57,823 nucleotides of DNA, taken from the IMG/VR virus record IMGVR_UViG_3300024520_000084, positions 1 through 57,823 of that record, one strand, 5' to 3'. A program made the translations under genes and the position numbers. Below the pieces are notes generated by a model. The model searched no databases and was not told the origin of the DNA. It saw only the letters and a program-made list of their open reading frames with translations. Shown here piece after piece: positions 37,815 to 49,200 of this stretch; position 1 is the stretch's first letter; each line of letters starts with the position of its first letter. The DNA is from a virus.

Positions 37815-40085
37815 ATGCCTCTGACCAGAGTTCAATTTAAACCTGGTGTTAACCGTGAAAGCACTTCTTTTGCGAACGAACAGGGCTGGTTTGATTCTGA
37901 CCTGATACGGTTTAGAAAAGGCCATCCTGAAAAGCTAGGCGGCTGGGTAAAGATCTCTGCGAATACGTTGACGGGGACAACTCGTTCTTTACATGCGTGG
38001 ATTACTTTGGGCGCCCTAAAACTTATGGGCGTTGGAACCAATGTAAAATTCTACATTGAGCAGGGCACCCAATACAACGACATAACACCCGTTAGAGCCA
38101 CGGCCACGCTTGGGACTAACCCAGTTACAACGGGAAGTGCTGGTTCGGGCGAGATTACAGTTACTGCTGTTGGACATGGGGCAGCGGAGGGGGATTACGT
38201 TACCTTTAGCGGTGCGACGGCTACTGATGGTCTTACGACGGCAGACCTGAATAAGGAACATATTATCACGCAAGTAGTGTCCGGCAACAGCTACAAGCTG
38301 GACACAGGAGGAAGTGCTACTTCCGGTTCTACCGCTGGAGGTGGCACTGCTATTATCGCAGTTTACCAAATCCATGTTGGTATTGAAGAGTCCGTTCTTG
38401 GCCCTGGTTGGGGTTCTGGTTATTGGGATGGTTCAACCCTTACCTATTCTCAAACCACATTGGACGGCGGTATTAATTCCAGTGTAACGTCAATAGACCT
38501 AACGTCTGCTTCTGACTTTGAAACCGCCTCGACCACTACAAGTGCTGCGGTAGCTGTTGGAGATACCAGCATAAATTTAGCCGATAGTTCCGGGATGCCT
38601 TCTAAAGGCACAATTAAAATAGGCAGCGAACATATTTCGTATAAGACCAATTCAGGCACAGTTCTTGGTGATATTACACGAGGTGCTGATGGAACTACTG
38701 AAGCCATTCATGCTAGTGGTGCGACGGCTACCTTTGCTGGTCTGATACTTATTGATGACGAATTAATTTTATACACAGCAAAATCAAGCAACGACTTAAC
38801 AACCGTTATTCGTGGCACAAGGGGCACTACCGCTGCCGCTCACTCTGATGATGTTATTGTTAAAGAAGCCAACGGCTTTTATGGGTGGGGTGATACAGTA
38901 GCTCCGTTTACTTCTGGTGAAACACGTTTATGGTCACAAGACAACTGGGGTGAGGATCTTATCCTTAATGTTCGTGACGACAACGTCTTTTATTGGGATG
39001 CGTCACTAGGTCTTTCCGCAAGAGCGACGGCACTAAGTAGTCAGACAGGGGCTTCTGGTGCACCGACCACGGCCCGTCAGGTTCTTGTATCAGACACAGA
39101 TCGACACGTTATATGTCTGGGGGCTAACACGATCAGCACTACGGCACAGGATCTTTTGCTTGTGCGTTGGTCAGATCAGGAAAACGCAGTGGATTGGACG
39201 CCTACTGTAACGAACACAGCAGGTTCTATGCGTCTTTCCTCTGGTTCTGAAATTATTACCGGAACACAAACAAGGCAGGAAACGCTTATCTGGACAGACT
39301 CTTCCTTATACAGCATGAGATTTGTAGGTCCTCCTTTTACATTTGCTTTTACTCTTTTAGCAAACAATGTATCGGTTCTGTCCCCAAATCTGGTTGTTTC
39401 TGTTGGGGATCGTGTTTTCTGGATGGATACAGAGAACTTCTTTGTATATGCGGGGCAGATACAGACAATACCCTGTACCATTCTCAGATACGTGTTTGAC
39501 GACATAAACCTCGAGGAAAAACTAAAGTTCTTCGGTGGTTCTAACCGGATGTTTGACGAGATCTTCTGGTTCTACTGTTCCTCTGACAGCGATGATATTG
39601 ATCGTTATGTGAAGTTTAATCATGCAGAAGGAACCTGGGACATTGGTTCTATGTCCAGAACTGCTTGGGTTGATTTCGGATTGTTTAGTAAACCCCGTGC
39701 TGCGGGAACCGTGAGCAGCACAAACTATATCTATGATCACGAATCAGGGACCACGAACGACGGCACCGCAATGACCTCGTATATTGAGTCTTCTGTGTTC
39801 GATATAGGGGATGGTAATCAATTTGCTTTTATCAAAAAGCTTATACCGGATATTGATATATCCAGCGCAGCGGGTAATGGCGTTGATTACATCTTAAAGA
39901 CGAGGAACTACCCCGGAGAGAGTTTAACGACAAACTCCACAAGTTCGGTTACCAGCACTACAAAACAGGCTGATGTAAGGGCACGCTCCCGTTCTGCTGT
40001 GTTGCGTATTCAGAGTAGTGCTGACGATGTTTCCTGGACGTTGGGTGATGTCAGGATGGAAATTCAACCTGACGGGAGGCGATAA
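37815..40085 (+). CDS. tail protein of P22 gp10-like type (tail hub/nozzle candidate)
   Basis: A 756-residue protein. N-terminal MPLTRVQFKPGVNRESTSFA, WFDSDLIRFRKGHPEKLGGW, and C-terminal ANNVSVLSPNLVVSVGDRVFWMDTENFFVYAG and FYCSSDSDDIDRYVKFNHAEGTWDIG are typical of phage tail hub or stabilisation proteins, in which beta-propeller blades form the tail end. Two inserted Thr/Gly-rich Ig-like segments (about 95-180 and 215-330) decorate it. It follows the fibre genes. Assignment to gp10-like is from pattern and position. Confidence 0.65.
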   Translation: MPLTRVQFKPGVNRESTSFANEQGWFDSDLIRFRKGHPEKLGGWVKISANTLTGTTRSLHAWITLGALKLMGVGTNVKFYIEQGTQYNDITPVRATATLGTNPVTTGSAGSGEITVTAVGHGAAEGDYVTFSGATATDGLTTADLNKEHIITQVVSGNSYKLDTGGSATSGSTAGGGTAIIAVYQIHVGIEESVLGPGWGSGYWDGSTLTYSQTTLDGGINSSVTSIDLTSASDFETASTTTSAAVAVGDTSINLADSSGMPSKGTIKIGSEHISYKTNSGTVLGDITRGADGTTEAIHASGATATFAGLILIDDELILYTAKSSNDLTTVIRGTRGTTAAAHSDDVIVKEANGFYGWGDTVAPFTSGETRLWSQDNWGEDLILNVRDDNVFYWDASLGLSARATALSSQTGASGAPTTARQVLVSDTDRHVICLGANTISTTAQDLLLVRWSDQENAVDWTPTVTNTAGSMRLSSGSEIITGTQTRQETLIWTDSSLYSMRFVGPPFTFAFTLLANNVSVLSPNLVVSVGDRVFWMDTENFFVYAGQIQTIPCTILRYVFDDINLEEKLKFFGGSNRMFDEIFWFYCSSDSDDIDRYVKFNHAEGTWDIGSMSRTAWVDFGLFSKPRAAGTVSSTNYIYDHESGTTNDGTAMTSYIESSVFDIGDGNQFAFIKKLIPDIDISSAAGNGVDYILKTRNYPGESLTTNSTSSVTSTTKQADVRARSRSAVLRIQSSADDVSWTLGDVRMEIQPDGRR

Positions 40086-40252
40086 TGGGTAAGTTACTCG
40101 AAACGTCTCTTCCGATAATTCCAAGCGAATATGATCAGCAGACGATGATTCGATTGGTTCAGGTTGTAGAAAGAGCACTTACAACCAAAGAAATCCCTTC
40201 TGTTATAAGCGGTGAAGATGACACAAACGGCATGAATTGGTTTATGGACTGA
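40085..40252 (+). CDS. 55-aa small tail-region protein
   Basis: The frame starts MGKLLETSLPIIPSEYDQQT, contains VVERALTTKEIPSVISGED and ends NWFMD. Its ATG overlaps the previous stop (TAATG) and its TGA overlaps the next ATG (TGATG), so it is tightly coupled on both sides. Similar short proteins with 'NWFMD/NWFL' ends occur between tail genes of marine phages. Function unknown. Confidence 0.65.
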   Translation: MGKLLETSLPIIPSEYDQQTMIRLVQVVERALTTKEIPSVISGEDDTNGMNWFMD

Positions 40253-40572
40253 TGGCTTCTGCATATAAAAACATCGCAAAACTGGTTGGAGCTACGGGAG
40301 ATGTTACGATTTATACGTGTCCCAGCGAAACACAGGCTATTATTAAGAACATCCAATTGTATAATAGCCATAGCGGCACTATAGTGGTGTACCCTAAGAT
40401 TACCGACAGTTCGGCATCTGTAACGGTTACGTTAGAGAAGAACAGCATAGGAACTCTCGCAGACACGTCACTCTCTGGGCCTTTTGTTTTAGAGGCCAGT
40501 GACACTCTTTTATTGAATTGCGATACAGCGTCTAAAATATACGCTTTCGCAAGTGTTCTGGAGATTTCATAA
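40252..40572 (+). CDS. virion structural protein, 106 aa
   Basis: A 106-residue beta-rich protein: MASAYKNIAKLVGATGDVTI, YNSHSGTIVVYPKITDSS, FVLEASDTLLLNCDTASKI. It looks like a small head or tail decoration protein of the type common in marine phages. The ATG at 40252 overlaps the previous stop; the frame is open five codons upstream but without ribosome site. Confidence 0.65.
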   Translation: MASAYKNIAKLVGATGDVTIYTCPSETQAIIKNIQLYNSHSGTIVVYPKITDSSASVTVTLEKNSIGTLADTSLSGPFVLEASDTLLLNCDTASKIYAFASVLEIS

Positions 40573-42224
40573 TGACGCTTAACACATCACCAAAAACGCG
40601 GGGCGAACCCAGCATTGAGTCTTTGGCTTCTGGCTTGGGAACATTGGGTCGTTATGGCGATAGTTACATGGTTCACGCCGCTGAAGGCGAGACGATTGTT
40701 CCTAGAGAAATTCTTGAAGCCAACCCCGGCCTAAGAGAAGACTTGTTTCGTCAAATGCAGATGGCGGGAATAGAGAACCCCAACCGTTATGTTGTTGGTG
40801 ATCAATTAAACTCCATAAACCCTGTTACCGGCCAGCCTGAGTTTTTCTTCAAGAAGCTGTGGAGAAAAGTTAAGAAAGTCGTTAAGAGATTTGCACCAAT
40901 GGCTGCGATGATAGTTGGAAACATGCTTCTTCCGGGTATCGGTGGCATTATAGCTTCTGGGTTAATGACAAAGGCGCAGGGGGGATCGTGGGGTGATGCC
41001 TTGAAGTCTGCGGCAGTGTCTTACGTTGGGCAGGGTATTATGTCTGGACTTGGAAGTGCCTCATCAGGTGGTGGTTTTATGGAAGGCCTTGGAAAAGGTC
41101 TTTCTACTCCGGTTGAGGCGGCTGGTAATTTATTTTCTGAGGGCGCGGCTAACCCTTGGAACCAAGGTATTTTGGGCGGTACGGCAGGTATTTCAAACGC
41201 TCCCGGTGCATCTCTTAAACAACAATTAGCGAGACAATATGATCCAAACGCCCTATCCAGTGGTGAATATCTAACCGCTGATGGCGCCGCCATCAGCCCA
41301 GCTGCGGTTGAACAGATGACTGCTGAGATGACTGCGGCTAATAGTGCTTCCGGTACGAATTATATAGATCCTATAGAGCCTATGGATTCTCATGTAATAG
41401 ACCGTAACACTTTTAACACTGTTGATGAAGTTGGTGGCATAAATCCCGATGACATGGGTAGGGCATGGTCAATGGAATCGACAACTCCTCCACTTTCAGC
41501 TGCTGAACGAGCCCTTGAAAGCCGTGGTCTTGTAATCCCTAGAGAACAGAGAATTAGGGGAATTAACCTTGATAATTCTATAGAACAACGGGCTTTAGAT
41601 AATCCAATAAAATATGATTTGCACTCTACAGCAGGTGATGCAGGTGGTGCAGCTGATGCAGCCATTACTGACCGTGGAATGTTAGGTAATGCTTTTCGAG
41701 ACTACGTTCAAAGGCCAGCGCAGGAAATTCTTGAACCTTTAGTTGGTAAGGAGTGGGCTGAGACAGCAGCACCATTGGCCGGTGGAGCAGCATTGCTTGG
41801 AGCAGTCTCTTATGCCGGTGGTGCTTGGGACGATGAACCACCACCCCCACCAACCGCTCCAGCCCTCGAGCAAGAAGCTTACCGTAAATGGCTAAAGCTG
41901 TCGGAAACTGAAAAAAACTCTGTGACGGGACAGAATCTATACTGGGCGTGGAACGCTTCAGGTCCTTTTGCAACAAGGGAACAATTTGAACGTCGCACTG
42001 GCGGACCATCAAGCAAACCAGATTGGTACTTCCTTGACGCTGCTGGCGGTGGCGAAGTCATGGGCCCTGGATCAGGAACCTCTGACAGCATTCCCGCAAG
42101 GCTTTCGGATGGTGAGTTTGTGATGACGGCTCGAGCCGTCAAGAACGCTGGCGGTGGAGACAGGGCATTGGGCGCGGCCCGAATGTACGACATGATGAAC
42201 CGCTTTGAGCAAGGAGCCGCCTGA
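40572..42224 (+). CDS. internal virion/ejection protein candidate, 550 aa
   Basis: A 550-residue protein. The N-terminus holds YMVHAAEGETIVPREILEAN and the C-terminus GPGSGTSDSIPARLSDGEFV, a motif I know from many marine phage virion proteins. A basic stretch FFKKLWRKVKKVVKRF and hydrophobic LPGIGGIIASGLM (about 90-140) suggest membrane interaction during DNA ejection. It overlaps both neighbours by one base, as part of the internal-protein block 40572-51918. Confidence 0.65.
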   Translation: MTLNTSPKTRGEPSIESLASGLGTLGRYGDSYMVHAAEGETIVPREILEANPGLREDLFRQMQMAGIENPNRYVVGDQLNSINPVTGQPEFFFKKLWRKVKKVVKRFAPMAAMIVGNMLLPGIGGIIASGLMTKAQGGSWGDALKSAAVSYVGQGIMSGLGSASSGGGFMEGLGKGLSTPVEAAGNLFSEGAANPWNQGILGGTAGISNAPGASLKQQLARQYDPNALSSGEYLTADGAAISPAAVEQMTAEMTAANSASGTNYIDPIEPMDSHVIDRNTFNTVDEVGGINPDDMGRAWSMESTTPPLSAAERALESRGLVIPREQRIRGINLDNSIEQRALDNPIKYDLHSTAGDAGGAADAAITDRGMLGNAFRDYVQRPAQEILEPLVGKEWAETAAPLAGGAALLGAVSYAGGAWDDEPPPPPTAPALEQEAYRKWLKLSETEKNSVTGQNLYWAWNASGPFATREQFERRTGGPSSKPDWYFLDAAGGGEVMGPGSGTSDSIPARLSDGEFVMTARAVKNAGGGDRALGAARMYDMMNRFEQGAA

Positions 42225-43525
42225 TGGTTGAGTATAGCCAACAGACCTCGATTCAACAACTTCCGGTCTGGCTTGAGGATTTATCTAAAAAGAACATGGC
42301 GTACGCTCAAGGCGTATCCGAAAACGCAATAACACTACCTGGTCAGCAGATAGCCGGATTAGGGGGAATGACCCAACAGGCCCTTAACACGGCTCAAGGC
42401 ATCGGCGGCTATATGCCTATGTTGAACCAGGCTGGTGGGACCACCACACAGGGGATAAATGCACTTACGCAAGGAATGCAGGGTGTTGGTTCTGGATTTA
42501 CTGGCGGTATGGGCGCGATGCAAAACGCTATATCCGGGCTCCAAGGATCTCCGACAGGACAGGGATACGTTGGACAGGCTGCGGGTGCTTACGGACAGGC
42601 TGGCGGTCAATATGGCGCAGCTGGTTTTGCACCAGGACAGGGGTTTAGCGCGGAAAGCTTTGATCCTTCCAGCGTATCTAAATATATGAATCCTTACGAG
42701 GATATAGCTGTTCAGCAAGCTTTGAAGGATATTCGTAAGGAAGGAGACATTGCTCAAACTTCTCAACAAGCCGCTGGTGTACAGGCCGGAGCGTTTGGTG
42801 GTTCTCGTCAGGGTTTACAGGCTGCTGAACTTGCTGGAAACATCTTTAGGGAACAAGGAAGAACTGCTGCGGGAATGCGCCAAGCTGGTTTTCAAAATGC
42901 AATGCAACAAGCAATGCAGGAATCCCAATTTGGTAGAGGTCAAGCGCAACAAGAGTCACAGTTCGGTAGAGGTCAATCACAACAGGAATCGCAGTTTGGT
43001 AGGCAACTTGGTTCACAAGCATTTGAACAAGCGAGGCAACGTCAGTTGGCCATGGGCCAAGGTCTTGCCGGACTTGGCGCGCAACAGTCAAACATGGCTG
43101 CTCAAAGAGCCCAAGCATTGGGTCAACTAGGAACAGGTTATGCTGGTATAAGCGCAGCGCAAGCTCAAGAAGCTTCAAGAGCCGCTCAAACATTGGGTCA
43201 ACTTGGTGGCCAACAGGCCAACATTGCGGGTATGGGTCAAAACATGATTGGCCAACAGGCACAGCTGCAATCGCAACTTGGCGCTCTACAGCAACAACAA
43301 GCTCAAAGACAGTATGACGCCAACTACCAGAACCAGATGAAACAATTATATGAGCCTTATCAACGATACAGTTGGATGTCTGATATGATTAAGGGAACGC
43401 CTTCCTCTATGTCTACAGTGACCTCAGCAACGTCGCCATCGCAAAGCATCTGGTCACAGCTTATTGGTGGAGGCATTGCTGGTCTTGGGGCTTACAAAGC
43501 TTTTGATAGCTGGAATAAGGATTAA
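42224..43525 (+). CDS. Gln/Gly-rich internal virion protein candidate, 433 aa
   Basis: A 433-residue protein extremely rich in Gln, Gly and Ala. Three QESQFGRGQ units (about 225-260) lie within long helical segments of AQALGQLGTGYAGISAAQAQ type. This composition is typical of internal core proteins that leave the capsid with DNA. The ATG overlaps the preceding stop (TGATG). No catalytic residue pattern. Confidence 0.6.
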   Translation: MVEYSQQTSIQQLPVWLEDLSKKNMAYAQGVSENAITLPGQQIAGLGGMTQQALNTAQGIGGYMPMLNQAGGTTTQGINALTQGMQGVGSGFTGGMGAMQNAISGLQGSPTGQGYVGQAAGAYGQAGGQYGAAGFAPGQGFSAESFDPSSVSKYMNPYEDIAVQQALKDIRKEGDIAQTSQQAAGVQAGAFGGSRQGLQAAELAGNIFREQGRTAAGMRQAGFQNAMQQAMQESQFGRGQAQQESQFGRGQSQQESQFGRQLGSQAFEQARQRQLAMGQGLAGLGAQQSNMAAQRAQALGQLGTGYAGISAAQAQEASRAAQTLGQLGGQQANIAGMGQNMIGQQAQLQSQLGALQQQQAQRQYDANYQNQMKQLYEPYQRYSWMSDMIKGTPSSMSTVTSATSPSQSIWSQLIGGGIAGLGAYKAFDSWNKD

Positions 43526-43527
43526 GC

Positions 43528-46254
43528 ATGATTAATCGTCGTAGGCCGATACAATCAGTTGTAGAAGGGCGTAAGCTGTTTGCTAATGGCGGAATGGCAA
43601 CACAACAGCCAATGGGTGGTCCTCCGATGGGTGGTCCTCCGCCAATGGGTCCTCCGATGGGTCCTCCGATGGGTCCTCCGCCAATGGGTCCTCCGCCAAT
43701 GGGGGGTCCTCCGATGGGTCCTCCGCCAATGGGAATATTGAACTCGTCTCCTGAATTGTCACAGGCCGCATCTTTTACGAAGTCCCCTCCGTTGCTTGAC
43801 TCCCTGGTCGATGAGATGGCTTCAGGGTACGCGCAGGGTCTTGCAGATAAAACAGCCATGAACGCCGCACCAGTGCCCATGGCCCATGGTGGCATAGTTC
43901 AGGGATTTAATAATGGTGGAGGAAACTTTGCTTCACCTGTAGGAAGAAGAACTTCTGTGGGACCTGGTTCTTCATATGAAGACTTGCTAGCAAGAGCCAT
44001 GATGGACTCAAAAGCATTCCCCGGTGAATTAACCAAAGCTATGTTTCCGTATGAGGCAAGTCTTACAGGTGGCTTTTCTGGTCCTCAAAAAATGCGTCCG
44101 GGGGTTATTGGTCTGGACCCCGGTGATAAAAAACCAATTGCTGCCGCCGTAGAAGCTCCGTTGGCTTATATAGATCAATTAGCGAGGGGTTTGAGTCAGA
44201 TAAGTACTTCGGTCGGTAGATCTATGGTGGATTTTGGAGAATTTGCCTTGACTACAAAACCAGCCGAAACAGACTACACAAATTTCTACAGTCAAATTTC
44301 TACAGTTAATGATCTTCTTCGTAGAATGCCTAACATAAAAGGGGTTTCTTCAAACGATCTTGCTGCTGATATTACTGGCATAGCCAAACAAATTATAAAC
44401 GGTAGCCCGAATATTAGCGGAACGGATCTTTCTGATACTGTTTCGGAACAAATACGAGTTAAGTACGACGACCCTGTTTTAGAACAATACGATTTATCTC
44501 AGGAAGGCGGAGGGTTCAGTACTGAAGCGGAACAAGCAGACGATTTTCTGTCTATGAAAATAAAACGACTATATTCCAGTATGCCTGATGAACAGATCAA
44601 CGAAATCATAGAAGCTAGAAAACTTAATCCCGATTCATCCATAGAAGAAATTGTTACTATGAGTTTTCCTCCTGATGTAGTAGCTAATTTTAAAGCATAT
44701 CCTGAGATTGATGATGATGCCGAAGATAGTTATCCTGTCAATTTTAGGGGAGAGACAAGTTCTGTCGTTGAAAATAGAACCGCACCACCTCCAACAGAAA
44801 AGCCGACAGCACCAGAAGGGCCGGATGAGTACGGAACGAGAGAAGGACCTTATGGAACATACATGAGTGACGAAGATGCTCGTGAAGATATTTTGTCAGG
44901 CGAACTTCGACAAAAAATAGGGGACTTCGGAGGAAAAAAGACTAAAGAAGAAAACGAACGAAACATGAAGTTTTTTATGGATCGTTTTAAAGAACACGTG
45001 CCTGAATATGAAGGAATGTCTGAAGAAGAAAAAGGGTTTGCTCTTCTTGAAGCTGGTCTTCGTGTCATGGCTGGAAAAAGCCCTAATGCTATCACCAACA
45101 TAGCCGAAGGGTTAAAAGGTCTGGGCGCAGAATTTGCTAAAGATAAAAAAGAAAAACGGGCTTATGAGCGTCAGATTAATTTATCTGCTGCTAAATATGC
45201 TCTTTCAGGTGTTGATAAAGAAGAGGCTAAAGCAGATGCTCTTGCTAAAGAAGGACGAGGATTAAAAACTGTTTTTTGGACAGAAGATGTCTATAGCCCT
45301 GATGGAGAATTAAGAGGTAAAGCGGGTACTTCAGGGTTTATTACAAATTCAGAGATTCACGGTGGCACTTATGATGGTAAGTTTGAAGCTGGGTTAGTAT
45401 TAGCTACGGAAAGACTTAAAAATAAAATTAAAGGAAATGCGGATCTTTTTAGAAATATGCTTGGTCAAACCAAAAAAGGAGGTGTTTCTGATGATTTTTT
45501 TGATAAAAAACTTAAATCATATACCGCAAGTTCTTTAAAGTTAAGTGACTATGCTACACAACTAGCTTTGGTTGATGTTAGTGCTGTTATTAATGAAAAA
45601 GGAGATGCTACTGGTCTTGGTTCTTTTGTCGCTAGAAGAGTTAATAACTTTTACAATATTTTTAATATGAAGCGACCAAACGATCAAAAAGTTTCATCTA
45701 TCAAGCAAATTACAACTAAAGATATTGATTCTTTGAAAGTATCTGACGCTAGAAAAACACGTCTTAAAACTATTAAGAGAAGCTATTCATTATTAGATAA
45801 ATATGCTGAAAAAGGACGCGATTCAGAACAATTTCAAGCGCAGCAACAAGAGCTTGCTAACCTTTTAATTAAAGAAATTTTAGGTGAGGGGTCTAAAAAT
45901 GTATCTAATATTGACAGACAACTAGCCTCTGAAATTGTTGGTTTATATTCTGGTTTGTCTAGTATAACAGCTGATAAAGTTATTATTGGTCAAAGACTTG
46001 GCCGAATTAGACAAAGAATTTTAAAAAACTATGAGTCTGAAAACAATAGTATGTCTGCTACTGAGGGTTATTTTTCAAGAATAGTTGATAGATCACTAAG
46101 AAACGTGAAGGAAACATATTTTATGCCTGTTAGGAGATCTGCTTTGGGACAAGTAGAATCTGCTTTGGGACAACCAAAAACTTCAAGACCTGGCTTCAAA
46201 AGTCCGTACACTTTTAAAATTGTAAACGGAAAACGTCGGTACAGTTTTAAGTAG
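43528..46254 (+). CDS. large virion protein with PPMG repeats, 908 aa
   Basis: A 908-residue protein. Near the N-terminus (about 28-68) a tandem of MGGPP, MGPP and PPMGP units is coded by repeats of about 15 bases (GGTCCTCCGATG) that should be prone to length change. The rest is mostly helical, with Glu/Lys-rich segments at 430-560, and an AT-rich final third. No domain is recognised; position and size suggest an internal or ejection protein. Confidence 0.65.
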   Translation: MINRRRPIQSVVEGRKLFANGGMATQQPMGGPPMGGPPPMGPPMGPPMGPPPMGPPPMGGPPMGPPPMGILNSSPELSQAASFTKSPPLLDSLVDEMASGYAQGLADKTAMNAAPVPMAHGGIVQGFNNGGGNFASPVGRRTSVGPGSSYEDLLARAMMDSKAFPGELTKAMFPYEASLTGGFSGPQKMRPGVIGLDPGDKKPIAAAVEAPLAYIDQLARGLSQISTSVGRSMVDFGEFALTTKPAETDYTNFYSQISTVNDLLRRMPNIKGVSSNDLAADITGIAKQIINGSPNISGTDLSDTVSEQIRVKYDDPVLEQYDLSQEGGGFSTEAEQADDFLSMKIKRLYSSMPDEQINEIIEARKLNPDSSIEEIVTMSFPPDVVANFKAYPEIDDDAEDSYPVNFRGETSSVVENRTAPPPTEKPTAPEGPDEYGTREGPYGTYMSDEDAREDILSGELRQKIGDFGGKKTKEENERNMKFFMDRFKEHVPEYEGMSEEEKGFALLEAGLRVMAGKSPNAITNIAEGLKGLGAEFAKDKKEKRAYERQINLSAAKYALSGVDKEEAKADALAKEGRGLKTVFWTEDVYSPDGELRGKAGTSGFITNSEIHGGTYDGKFEAGLVLATERLKNKIKGNADLFRNMLGQTKKGGVSDDFFDKKLKSYTASSLKLSDYATQLALVDVSAVINEKGDATGLGSFVARRVNNFYNIFNMKRPNDQKVSSIKQITTKDIDSLKVSDARKTRLKTIKRSYSLLDKYAEKGRDSEQFQAQQQELANLLIKEILGEGSKNVSNIDRQLASEIVGLYSGLSSITADKVIIGQRLGRIRQRILKNYESENNSMSATEGYFSRIVDRSLRNVKETYFMPVRRSALGQVESALGQPKTSRPGFKSPYTFKIVNGKRRYSFK

Positions 46255-46263
46255 GAGCGTATG

Positions 46264-49200
46264 ATGGGGTATATTGATGTAGAAACACCAGATGGGATCG
46301 CCAGTTTTGAAGTAGCTGGAACAGAACCTACGGATCAAGAAATGGAAGTTATTCGTTCTACCATCTATGGCCAAAACGAGGATTTACTGTTTCCTGATTT
46401 AAGAAATGTCCCGCAACTTAAAGATATGGTTCAGAAAGAAGAAATTAAAGAAATCCCCGAATACAAACCATCTAACGAGGGTGAAATTGACGATACATCT
46501 TTTCAGTTTATGTACGGAAGAGCCGACAATATAGAAGAAAAAGCTAAAAGACTTGAAACTGAATTTGGTCCGGGGACCTTTAGACAGGTAGAGGGAACCG
46601 ACAAGTTTGTTCTTTTGCTCGATAATGTTTCTCCAGAAAAAAAACAAGAATACGGACTTCCCGATACAGGAGACATTTACGTTAATAAACCAGGCTTTTC
46701 TTGGTACGACATTGCTGGTTTTGGGGGCCAGGAAGCCGCTCCACTGACCGCTGCCTTGGGTACTGGTTTAATATTTTCAGGAGTAGGCATTATCCCTGGA
46801 ATGATTCTTATGGCTGGAGCGGGTGCTGGTGGTAAGGCTTTTGATGAGTTTGTAATTGAAGATCGTCTGGAAAAGATGAACACCCAATCAGATGATCAAG
46901 TCTGGGGCGATGTCGCGTTGACAGGAGCCTTTTATGGTTTGGGTGAAGGTCTTGGCCGTGGGTTATTTGCTCTTGGTCGTCGCATTATTAAAGGTCCCGG
47001 CGCACGACCAGATCCAGCAAGAATTGGTGAGTTAGTTTCAGGTGGTATGGGTCGTCAGGCAGCTACTAATATTGCCCGTGAAGAAGCCAAGACACAGTTA
47101 CGAAGAGCGGTGGCTGAAGGTGCACGGCCAACTGTGTCAGAGGTAAGTCAAAAAGCAATTCTTGGGCGTATGCAGTCTATTTATGAAGGCATTTTTCCAA
47201 ATGCAGCGGCTGCTGCTAAAAACCTTGATTTTGTTAAAACGACTTTGGGTCGTCTTGGCGCGGGTGAGATTGACGATGCAACGGCTAAACAATTGTTATC
47301 GCAACAATCTGAAGCCATTAGCAATCAAGTAGCAAATGCTATGAAAAACGCTAATGTTGACGAGGCTACTCGATTAGCTAACCAACATATGCAAAAAGTA
47401 ATTGACAATGAGTTTAAAGTTTTATTGGACTTATATAACCCAAACAAGGCTCTTTTGACGGGGTGGAAAGATGCTGCTAACAACGCGGCTCGCCTTTTTG
47501 AACAAGATAGTTCTATTTTGTATAAAAAAGCAGAAGACTTGTTGAAAAGTGTTGCCGATAACGAAGGAGGAAACGCTGCGACTTTTAGTGCTAGAGCTTT
47601 GCAAAAAACTGTTGAAGATATACAGGGAGACAAGGCTAGAGTGGCTGTTATGGGTGATGCTTTTAATAGTGGCTTGTTTAAGTACATAAAAGGAAAAGAA
47701 AACTTTACAATGTCAGAACTTATGGGTCTTCGTTCTGCCATACGCTCTGTTGGTAAAGACCCAGCTTTAGTACCTGGAATGAACGATGCTTTAATAGGTT
47801 CAATGGTTAAAAGCATTGATGACACCATAAATAACAAACTAACGTCACTTGCTTCTTCTAGGACTAGAAGCCCTGACCCAAAAGTTTTGTATGTAAATTC
47901 GGCAGGAACCGTAGGGAAACAATGGGACGACGCTACTGCGAACACGTTTGAAGAGGGTGTTATGGCGTGGAAAAAAGCACAGAAGTTTCATGCTAGTGGT
48001 ATTCAAAGATTTAAAAGTTTTTCAGAAGAGTTGCTTCATAACAACATACGATCTGGGGTTACTATTTCTGACAAAGAAGTTATGCAAGCTATTGTTCGAG
48101 ACGGGCAACCAGAAGCTTTGTTACGTTACTTAAAAAGCATAACTCCAAGTGGACGAGCGGCTGAAGGCATACAAACCATACCTCAAAGTGTGTTTGACGA
48201 TGCGGCCAAAGCAGCTAATGCTGGTCAGTTTAAACAAGCTAATAAAATATTGAATGATGCTGGTGTTGATAGAGACATTGTAAAACGCTTGCCTGTTTTT
48301 GCAGAAAGATTAGAAAGAAACGCAGAAACTGGTGCATTAGATCCTTACGCAAGAATGATTGCTTCCGAGTTTTCGGACACAATTCGTAACTTGGGGAACC
48401 TAGCAGCAGCCAGAGCCAACCCTCTTAAATACAGAAACAACGTAAGAGATTCTTTAGCAAAAGAATGGTTGCAACAAAGTTATACTACTTCCAAAGTTGC
48501 CGGAGAATTTTCTCCTACAGTCTTTGCTTCTCGCTTTGACCAACTGGGAAAGACAGCAGACGCTTTGTTTGGAAAAAAGAACGCTACTGCCCTGAGAGAG
48601 TTGATGAAGGACTACCACAAGATTGGAATGTCCAATAAAGAATTTGCAAACGCAACGGCGGAAGCTTTAGGGGCAACGTCAGGGCAGATACGGGCTCGTG
48701 CTCTGGGTCTGACGGGTGGACGCTCCATATCTGATGAGATTGCAGGAGTGCAAGCTGTTATTAAAGAAGCAGAACGTCAAAGTGATGATGCTTTGTTCCA
48801 AGCGTTTGCCAAAGGTAAAATAGACGATGCCGACTCTTTAGTTACAAGCATTTTAAAAAAGCCATCTAACTACGATAAATTAGTCAAACAGTTTGGGGCA
48901 CAACTTGAAGATCCACTAGATAAGGTCGGTGGCGTAAAAGACATGGTTATGGGGCGCATAATGGAAGCCGCTTTTCCACAAGGGGTCCTTCCCGACGTGG
49001 TAGCGTCTGGAGCGTGGGGCGCACCCATGAGAAGACAAATCACCAACCTGAATAGAAACGGCGCACTGGCTAAAGTTCTTGGAGATGGAGACAGGGCTGT
49101 TGGTCAGCCTATTGTTAATGACTTGATCAAAGCATCCAAAATAGGTGAACGCATATCGGATCAGGCTTTAAAAGGTAAACAGGGATTGGCTTCCGCTGCT

